Assembly (NCBI GenBank): GCA_900316805.1
Contig: ONEJ01000059.1
Span: forward strand, 1-60,648
Origin: an uncultured Lachnospiraceae bacterium
Lineage (GTDB): Bacteria; Bacillota; Clostridia; Lachnospirales; Lachnospiraceae
DNA length: 60,648 bases
Reading direction: 5' to 3'
The first letter of the stretch is position 1. Every line of letters begins with the position of its first letter. The notes under the pieces are model-generated. The model saw nothing but the letters and a program-made list of their open reading frames with translations. It did not search any database and was not told the DNA's origin. Below are positions 55,128-60,648 of the stretch, one piece after another. Position numbers and translations under genes: made by a program.

Positions 55128-55424
55128 TTAAGCTTCAACAGTCTTGGGAACCACGAATGCCCTGTCTCTGCGCTCCGGCGCATTGGCAAGGGTCTCCTCA
55201 CCGCCGTCTCCGTTCTCCACAACGTCCTCCCGGAACACATTTTTCACCGGAAAAACGTGGGACAGGGGCTCTACATTGGAGGTGTCCAGCTCATTTAATT
55301 TGTCAATATAATCCAGCATACTTTCCATATCTTTTTTCGCTGCCTCTTTTTCCTCCTCAGACAGCTCCAGCTTGGCAAGAATGCCTACATATTCCATGGT
55401 TTCATCGGAAATTACATTTGCCAT
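55128..55424 (-). CDS. gatC: Asp/Glu-tRNA amidotransferase subunit C
   Basis: A 98-residue small subunit that holds GatA and GatB together. Conserved parts: [44 protein letters not shown] and the [20 protein letters not shown] region. The usual end is [15 protein letters not shown], seen here. It lies 26 bases after aspS. Together with aspS and gatAB it makes one translation unit for Asp and Asn tRNA charging. Confidence 0.93.
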   Translation of the reverse strand: MANVISDETMEYVGILAKLELSEEEKEAAKKDMESMLDYIDKLNELDTSNVEPLSHVFPVKNVFREDVVENGDGGEETLANAPERRDRAFVVPKTVEA

Positions 55425-55450
55425 AATGGTCTCCTCTCCCGAAAAAAATC

Positions 55451-57196
55451 TTAGTCTCTCACCTTGATATGAGTCTCACGAAGCTGCTGCTCGGTGACCT
55501 CGTTAGGTGCGCCGCACATGAGATCCTGGGCATTTCCGTTCATTGGGAATGCGATGACCTCGCGGATATTCTCCTCATTGCGAAGCAGCATGATCATACG
55601 GTCTACCCCCGGTGCCATGCCGGCATGTGGCGGTGCTCCGTACTGGAATGCGGTGTAGAGAGCTCCGAATTTATTCTTTAATACTTCTTTGTCATAGCCT
55701 GCAATCTCAAAAGCCTTCTCCATGATCTTCATATCATGGTTACGAACAGCTCCGGAAGAAAGCTCCACACCATTGCAGACAATATCGTACTGGTAAGCCA
55801 GAATGTCCAGAGGATTCATGGTTTCCAGTGCCTCCAGACCTCCCTGTGGCATAGAGAACGGATTGTGGGTAAATCCGATCTTCTTGGTCTCCGGATCCTT
55901 CTCAAACATCGGGAAATCGTTGATATAGCAGAAACGATAAGCATTTTTCTCAATGAAATCCAGCTTCTCGCCCAGCTCGGTGCGGATCATTCCTGCATAG
56001 TAAGCGGCACGCTCCTCCTTGTCAGCCATGAAGAAAATGGTATCACCAATCTCCAGTCCTGCCAGGGTACGGAACTCCTCTTTCATCTCCTCCGGAATAA
56101 ACTTGTCAATCGGTCCCTTGTAAGTGCCATCCTCCAGCACTTCCAGATATCCAAGACCGCCCATGCCCAATCCTGTAGCGAATTTCAACAGTTTCTCATG
56201 GAACCCTTTGGACATCTTAGCGTGTACGCGAACCGCACGAACCGTCTTCCCGATAAAGGCCTTAAAGGTACATTTCTGGAAAAAGTCTGTCACATCAATG
56301 ATGCGGAGAGGGTTGCGAAGATCCGGCTTGTCCGTACCGAACTCCAGCATTGCCTGCTTGTAGCTGATAATCGGATATGGTGCCTTGGTGATCTGAGCCC
56401 CTTCCGGTGCAAACTTCTCAAATACAGCAGTCAGAACTTCTTCTCCAACCTTGAAGACATCCTCCTGGGTAGCAAAGCTCATCTCGAAATCCAGCTGATA
56501 GAACTCTCCCGGTGAACGGTCTGCTCTTGCATCCTCATCCCGGAAGCAGGGAGCGATCTGGAAATATTTATCAAAGCCGGATACCATCAAAAGCTGCTTG
56601 TACTGCTGCGGTGCCTGCGGCAGTGCGTAGAATTTTCCCTTAAACTTTCTGGAAGGAACGATATAGTCTCTTGCACCTTCCGGAGAGGATGCACAGAGGA
56701 TTGGTGTCTGTACCTCCAAAAATCCCATCTCTGTCATCTTCTCCCGCAGGAATGCGATGACCTTGGAACGGAAAATAATATTATCCTTTACCTTCTGGTT
56801 TCTCAAATCCAGATAACGATACTTCAGACGCACATCCTCATGTACGTTCTTGCTGGTCATGACCTCGAAAGGAAGCTGGGAATAAACCTCTCCCAGAATG
56901 GTAATTTCCTTGGCATCCAGTTCAATGGTTCCTGATGGAATCTTCGGATTGTAGGTTTCCTCATCTCTCTTTTCGATAGATCCCTGCACAGTAATGGCCT
57001 GCTCCTTGTGGATACCCTCTAACAGTTTGCTGTCGCGGATTACAATCTGCATCACCGCATACATATCCCTCAAATCGATGAAGGATACACCGCCGTGATC
57101 ACGGATATTCTCCACCCATCCTGCGACACGGATGGTCTTTCCGATGTCTGATTCGCTTACCTGGTTTAATGTGACGTCTCTGTAAATGTTGCTCAT
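55451..57196 (-). CDS. aspS: Aspartyl-tRNA synthetase
   Basis: A 581-residue class II synthetase of the bacterial type. The anticodon-binding domain starts [21 protein letters not shown]; class II motifs follow ([15 protein letters not shown] and [13 protein letters not shown]). A GAD domain lies between. The His in RDHGG, where Escherichia coli has Leu (RRDLGS), is, as I recall, found in non-discriminating enzymes that also charge tRNA-Asn. The gatCAB genes next door fit this. The gene is controlled by an Asp T-box just upstream. Confidence 0.95.
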   Translation of the reverse strand: MSNIYRDVTLNQVSESDIGKTIRVAGWVENIRDHGGVSFIDLRDMYAVMQIVIRDSKLLEGIHKEQAITVQGSIEKRDEETYNPKIPSGTIELDAKEITILGEVYSQLPFEVMTSKNVHEDVRLKYRYLDLRNQKVKDNIIFRSKVIAFLREKMTEMGFLEVQTPILCASSPEGARDYIVPSRKFKGKFYALPQAPQQYKQLLMVSGFDKYFQIAPCFRDEDARADRSPGEFYQLDFEMSFATQEDVFKVGEEVLTAVFEKFAPEGAQITKAPYPIISYKQAMLEFGTDKPDLRNPLRIIDVTDFFQKCTFKAFIGKTVRAVRVHAKMSKGFHEKLLKFATGLGMGGLGYLEVLEDGTYKGPIDKFIPEEMKEEFRTLAGLEIGDTIFFMADKEERAAYYAGMIRTELGEKLDFIEKNAYRFCYINDFPMFEKDPETKKIGFTHNPFSMPQGGLEALETMNPLDILAYQYDIVCNGVELSSGAVRNHDMKIMEKAFEIAGYDKEVLKNKFGALYTAFQYGAPPHAGMAPGVDRMIMLLRNEENIREVIAFPMNGNAQDLMCGAPNEVTEQQLRETHIKVRD

Positions 57197-57329
57197 GGTT
57201 TACTCCTTTTTCTGTTTCAGCTAGTTGATCATTCCGGGACTTTTTTACAAGAGTATTCTTTAAGAATTCTTCCCGCACAATTCTTACACAAAAACACCGT
57301 GAATCCATCAGAATAACTATATACTTGTA

Positions 57330-57760
57330 AATAAAAAGTCCCGGAATACTGTAACGTATTCCGGGACGGATCAATCAAATCCGCGGTACCACCCGCATTG
57401 AAATATGAGCCGGACTCATATCCCCTCTCTTACGCGTAACGTGCGTTTACGTACGAACCTACTAAGACATCCGCCTCACATTCAGCCCGTCTGCTCCGGA
57501 GTGTTCCCTGTAATAAGGAGGGACCCGCTTGCGGGAGGATTCCTTATTACCTACGCACACGCTTCGCGTCAGCGAACTCTCATGCGTGTGCTCCCTGCAA
57601 CAAGGAGGGACCCGCTTGCGGGAGGATTCCTTATTGCCTTATCAATAAAATATTAATAAAAGTAACAATCTCCTCCGAACAGCGCTCTCAGTCGGTGACG
57701 CTGTATTCCTGTCGGTCTCTGATTGCCAGAGTCTCCTTCATCGCTTTTAACTATGTCTGT
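57330..57760 (-). promoter_or_regulatory. T-box riboswitch (Asp) of aspS
   Basis: The leader binds uncharged tRNA-Asp and then allows transcription. On the minus strand the 5' end has AGCGATGAAGGAGAC; the specifier codon is GAC (57691-57693) in ACCGACTGAGAGCGCTG. The T-box bulge is GCGGGTGGTACCGCGG (57381-57396). The terminator stem GTCCCGGAATAC/GTATTCCGGGAC (57338-57367) is followed by TTTTT. At about 430 bases it is longer than usual because of two inserted palindromic repeats. Confidence 0.92.
57510..57637. repeat. Two palindromic repeats inside the T-box leader
   Basis: Copy 1 is 57510-57550 and copy 2 is 57597-57637; both read AAGGAGGGACCCGCTTGCGG then GAGGATTCCTTATT. Their ends form arms: GTAATAAGGA/TCCTTATTAC in copy 1 and GCAACAAGGA/TCCTTATTGC in copy 2. 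The paired A-to-G/T-to-C change keeps the stem. A third stem, GCACACGC/GCGTGTGC (57555-57562 and 57584-57591), lies between them. They sit between stem I and the antiterminator. Confidence 0.8.
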
Positions 57761-57806
57761 TTTATCACAGATTCGCATTTTTTGCAAGAAAAAACTATGT
57801 TTTTCT

Positions 57807-58451
57807 CTAAATATACTCCTTTAGTTCTATTAACGAATCGATTTTTGCATACAGCATCGGAAGCAGTTCCGCCTCCGGCTGGGTCTGATCCGGCACCATG
57901 ACCACCTTGCATCCGGCACGATAAGCACTGGTAACACCGTTTGGGGAATCCTCCACCGCCATGCACTGGGAAGGGTTCAGCCCCAGCTGGCTGCAAGCGT
58001 ATTGATATACATCCGGCGCCGGCTTTCCCATTTCCACCATACGAGCAGAGATTATTTTCTCAAAATACTCGTAAAGACCAAGCTGTTTTAGGTATTTCTC
58101 CGTGCGCTCAAGGTCTGTGGCCGTGGCAATCGCTGTGATAATTCCCTTATCCTTCAGATCGCTTAGCAGTTCCTTCGCACCGGGTTTCAAATCGATACCC
58201 TTTTCTGCCACCATAGACTCCATAAGCTTTTTCCGGTATGCATGTACCTGCTCGTAACTAAAGTCAGACCCATAAAGTTCCCGGAAATATTCCTTCACAA
58301 AAGGCCGTCCGAGAGAACGAAGTCCATAGGCCTGCTCATCGTTTACCTCATACCCAAAGTGGCGGATGGCTTCCATCCAGCAGATATGATAATACTTTTC
58401 TGTATCGATCAGGGTTCCATCCATGTCAAAAATAACCGCTTGAATTTCCAT
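57807..58451 (-). CDS. HAD-family phosphatase/phosphoglucomutase-like
   Basis: A 214-residue HAD protein of the beta-phosphoglucomutase/GPH type. Motif I is IFDMDGTLIDTE (Asp9, Asp11), motif II TAIATAT, and the end has AVEDSPNGVTSAYRAGCKVVMVPD (motif IV). A cap domain is inserted after motif I (about residues 15-85). Substrates in this group are small sugar phosphates and cannot be told from sequence. GGAGATAG precedes the ATG. A single gene between the T-box leader and a hypothetical gene. Confidence 0.88.
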   Translation of the reverse strand: MEIQAVIFDMDGTLIDTEKYYHICWMEAIRHFGYEVNDEQAYGLRSLGRPFVKEYFRELYGSDFSYEQVHAYRKKLMESMVAEKGIDLKPGAKELLSDLKDKGIITAIATATDLERTEKYLKQLGLYEYFEKIISARMVEMGKPAPDVYQYACSQLGLNPSQCMAVEDSPNGVTSAYRAGCKVVMVPDQTQPEAELLPMLYAKIDSLIELKEYI

Positions 58452-58602
58452 TAACTATCTCCTGTGTTTCCAATGTTTATTATCCGGCAATGTAAAATCT
58501 TTCTTCGGAAATTCACTTTGGAAAAATAACCTTGTAAACCGGATTGTCTCCTGTGGTACAACTTCAAAAATAGATATTCTGTATGTCAGTCTTTCCCGAA
58601 TG

Positions 58603-59058
58603 TTATAACTCCAGGAAACGGTTCCAAGACTCCTCGTCCCCGCTGGCGGCCACCTTAAGGGTATAAGTCCGCTCATCCGTTCCATCGATAACAAGGCAGT
58701 ATAGGCCATCTGCCAGCTTAAATTCACAAATGGTTCCCTCAATCAGTACTTCCTCTTTTTCCTTGTACTGCTCCGGCGGAACCGTCACATCTGCATAGGT
58801 GTTTTTCAGATTTCCGTCTGCATCATATTCCCGGTACCCCTCCAGAATCAGACACGTAATCTCTGCGTTATCCAGCTTCAACATAAGTTCGTTGGTACGC
58901 ATGGTTCTTATGTCGCGATTGCAGTTGTTTTCCGGAAGAATCTTGACATTGTCAATGACTGCACGAAACATGCCGTCTGTCATCTGGATATCTCCGATGA
59001 CTGCTTCTGCGAAATCAAAATGATTCAGTTCATTGGTGGTATTATACTTGTAATTCAT
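58603..59058 (-). CDS. Conserved hypothetical protein
   Basis: A 151-residue soluble protein. I choose the ATG at 59058 (MNYKYNTTNELNHFDFAEAV) because GAGAGG lies 10 bases before it; the frame goes further but overlaps the next gene and lacks a start signal. It is rich in beta-strand patterns (MFRAVIDNVKILPENNC, MRTNELMLKLDNAEITCLIL). No motif or family is recognised. No membrane segment or signal. The 150 bases after its end (58452-58602) show no gene. Confidence 0.55.
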   Translation of the reverse strand: MNYKYNTTNELNHFDFAEAVIGDIQMTDGMFRAVIDNVKILPENNCNRDIRTMRTNELMLKLDNAEITCLILEGYREYDADGNLKNTYADVTVPPEQYKEKEEVLIEGTICEFKLADGLYCLVIDGTDERTYTLKVAASGDEESWNRFLEL

Positions 59059-59188
59059 TCCATCCAGTCCTCTCTCATAACCTGCATAATCCGGGAATCT
59101 TTTTTTCACAAAACAACTCCAAGCATTCCCTGATTGTATCTGTCTATCCGGTATCTTACCACTTTTTGCAACATCTTGCATCCCTTTT

Positions 59189-60175
59189 TCAGGGACTACA
59201 AATCTGGCAGGGCTCATAGCCCTCCGCCACCAGTTTTTCATGGTTTCCGGTATATTCCTTCATATTTCGTTCCGACATTCCTTTTACACTGCTGCAGGAA
59301 GGGTTATGGAATTTGCGTGTATTTGTATTGAGGATGTAGGTGTTATCGTTATTTTCCCGAAGGGATGAAATGCCACCTTTCTCCTGCCAACTATCCCCAG
59401 TGGCGTAATCGATTCGTATTCCCGGTTGGACATTATAGCAAAACACATGGAAGGAAATTCCTTTTCCCTCATCTTCCACCGATAATGCTTCCATCTCCAC
59501 CCCGGAAGCCACCAGATTGTCTCCCTCAAAGAGCGGTGTCACCCGGTACAGCACATGATTGTTCGTTTCCTTTACATAATCAGCCACCTGGTTCTCAAAG
59601 GGGAGCATGCCCTGAATATTTAAATACCTTGTTCCTGTAATGAGATTTTCTACATTTCCGTTTTCTCCTGCCAACTGATACGCAATCAGATGACAGCGGT
59701 TGTACAAATATTTTCCATCTACATTGTCGTACTTCGCCAGCTGCCAGCCGGAGGGACGAACCTGTCCGATTTCTCCCCTTTCTTCCGTTGGCATCAGTTT
59801 CTGGCACACATTGGCAAAAGCCACACCACAGCGCCCTAGAGTATCCAGCCCGCTGTAGGTTTCAAAGGGTTCTGTAGTCAGATCTTTCTCATTAAAATCC
59901 GGTGTATTATTATGAATTTCCACGTAAGGAGAACCGGCATATTCCGGGATTTCGGAAAGGGACAGAGGCTCGGCCGGTATTTCTGCTTCTTCCTCTGTTA
60001 TTTCTGTTTCAATGTTCCCTGGAATCTGGCTGGCCTGTGATTCTGTTTCCAGGCCGACTTCTGTCGTTACCAGCTCAGGGGGTTCAATGGGCCATCGGTC
60101 CCCGGTGTCACATCCTGTAAAAAACAGGCAAAATAATAGAGCCAGTACAGCAATCTTATTTTTCGTTTTTCCCAC
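59189..60175 (-). CDS. Lipoprotein DNA/RNA non-specific endonuclease
   Basis: A 328-residue exported lipoprotein: the signal LALLFCLFFTGCD ends in the lipobox Cys. After an acidic linker comes a DNA/RNA non-specific endonuclease-type domain with the catalytic NRCHLIAYQL and NLITGTRYLN. The C-terminal 50 residues (NTRKFHNPSCSSV, GYEPCQIC) match the small Ada-like metal-binding module often found at the end of such nucleases. Start is GTG at 60175 with GGAGATACC before it. Probably nutrient scavenging or competence; not shown. Confidence 0.85.
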   Translation of the reverse strand: MGKTKNKIAVLALLFCLFFTGCDTGDRWPIEPPELVTTEVGLETESQASQIPGNIETEITEEEAEIPAEPLSLSEIPEYAGSPYVEIHNNTPDFNEKDLTTEPFETYSGLDTLGRCGVAFANVCQKLMPTEERGEIGQVRPSGWQLAKYDNVDGKYLYNRCHLIAYQLAGENGNVENLITGTRYLNIQGMLPFENQVADYVKETNNHVLYRVTPLFEGDNLVASGVEMEALSVEDEGKGISFHVFCYNVQPGIRIDYATGDSWQEKGGISSLRENNDNTYILNTNTRKFHNPSCSSVKGMSERNMKEYTGNHEKLVAEGYEPCQICSP

Positions 60176-60186
60176 GATGGTATCTC

Positions 60187-60648
60187 CTATCGTTCTTCTT
60201 TTTCCATTACAAAATCCAAAAAGGCGCTGCAGCCTGTCACAACATCCCGGTAGGTTTCGTCAAAACGGCCGCTGTACCAGGGATCTCTGCAGTCCCTGTC
60301 ACTTCCGGCGAAAGAAAGAAGTTTATATATTTTGCTTCCTCCCGGATGCCCGGTCATACGCCCCATGTTGCGAATGTTCATGGAATCCATCCCGATCAGA
60401 TAATCATAGTAATCATAGTCCGAAGCTTTCAGCTGAACCGCTCTTTTGCCGTCGCAGCTGATTCCGTGTTTTGCCAGTTCTGCCTTTGCCGGCGGATAGA
60501 CCGGGTTGCCTACGCCGTTCCAGATTTCTTCGGTGCTGGTGGCGGCGGAGGCGATTTCGAACTGGTCTGCGATGCCGCGGTTTTGCACCATGTCCTTTAG
60601 GACGAATTCGGCCATTGGGGAACGGCAGATGTTGCCGTGGCAGATGAA
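60187..60648 (-). CDS. Low-molecular-weight protein tyrosine phosphatase (partial)
   Basis: The reading frame runs off the window edge, so the first residues are missing. The catalytic P-loop CHGNICRSP (CX5R with the nucleophilic Cys) is at the very start of the visible part, and the general-acid Asp is in RDPWYSG near the C-terminus. The visible part has about 153 residues, so only a few are lost. Such enzymes dephosphorylate tyrosine in polysaccharide or stress pathways; no kinase partner is in view. Confidence 0.9.
   Translation of the reverse strand, partial: FICHGNICRSPMAEFVLKDMVQNRGIADQFEIASAATSTEEIWNGVGNPVYPPAKAELAKHGISCDGKRAVQLKASDYDYYDYLIGMDSMNIRNMGRMTGHPGGSKIYKLLSFAGSDRDCRDPWYSGRFDETYRDVVTGCSAFLDFVMEKEER

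Noticed and set aside
57510-57637. Possible two-unit CRISPR
   Set aside because: Only two copies, each palindromic, with 46 bases between that also form a hairpin, and inside a T-box leader; no cas genes.
57405-57656. Plus-strand open frame of 83 codons with a repeated RRDPLAGGFLI motif
   Set aside because: The repeated peptide only reflects the two DNA palindromes in the leader.

Overview
The window reads as chromosomal DNA of a strictly anaerobic, spore-former-type member of the Lachnospiraceae (Clostridia), probably Blautia-like. This is inferred from the class III (oxygen-sensitive) ribonucleotide reductase nrdD/nrdG, a SpoIID-like protein, a Csp-like subtilase, a FeoA-FeoB fusion, an Asp T-box in front of aspS-gatCAB, Bacillus/Clostridium-type thyA, and strong AGGAGG ribosome binding sites. 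No species call is made. Most genes lie on the minus strand.

Layout. 1-5.1 kb: a FliB-type Cys-cluster methylase, a small membrane protein, and nrdD-nrdG behind a promoter carrying two NrdR-box-like palindromes 32 bp apart. 5.1-8.8 kb (+): a heterodimeric ABC exporter pair with one degenerate and one canonical ATP site. 8.9-11.7 kb: O-acetylhomoserine sulfhydrylase, an HTH gene remnant and a LytTR regulator/DUF3021 membrane pair preceded by two direct repeats with 21-bp period. 11.7-16.2 kb: a five-gene operon (hisC, small-multidrug-export-type membrane protein, condensation-like acyltransferase, zinc-ribbon membrane protein, HSL-type esterase). 16.3-23.6 kb: L,D-transpeptidase, PAP2 protein (+), MCP-like coiled-coil protein, recJ, SpoIID/peptidoglycan-binding protein, flavin reductase (+). 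23.6-24.4 kb: an intergenic region with about five degenerate copies of a short hairpin repeat. 24.4-30.6 kb: a thyA-folA-AEC transporter-ilvB-ilvN operon, a tRNA-dihydrouridine synthase and a lone PAS protein. 30.7-31.0 kb: tRNA-Gly(GCC) followed by a structured tail that repeats the tRNA 3' end.

31.2-35.7 kb is a collapsed signalling locus. An NHL-repeat secreted protein is intact. Next to it, FecR, CHASE2-adenylate cyclase, GAF/HD-GYP and metallo-beta-lactamase genes all carry stops, frameshifts or deletions; the cyclase has lost the segment holding its metal-binding Asp. A second casualty is a membrane MCP at 41.3-42.8 kb (amber codon plus frameshift). Between them lie a degenerate FMN-bind protein, feoAB, proC and argJ. 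42.9-50.5 kb: citrate synthase, a DUF6033-type protein, a Csp-like subtilase, and an SbcCD-like ATPase/phosphoesterase pair. 50.5-57.8 kb: a divergent ClpX lacking the RKH loop, then (upstream in transcription) gatB, gatA, gatC and aspS behind a tRNA-Asp T-box whose middle is expanded by two palindromic repeats. 57.8-60.6 kb: HAD phosphatase, a hypothetical protein, a lipoprotein nuclease and the 3' part of a low-molecular-weight protein tyrosine phosphatase that runs off the window.

How the genes work together. aspS and gatCAB form one tRNA-aspartate/asparagine charging unit. thyA and folA are functionally paired (dTMP synthesis and folate recycling). ilvBN begins branched-chain amino acid synthesis. 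argJ and proC are neighbours in glutamate-derived amino acid metabolism. The most notable possibilities for undescribed biology are the coupled acyltransferase/zinc-ribbon/esterase module, the hairpin repeat families, the T-box with inserted repeats, and the RKH-less ClpX.
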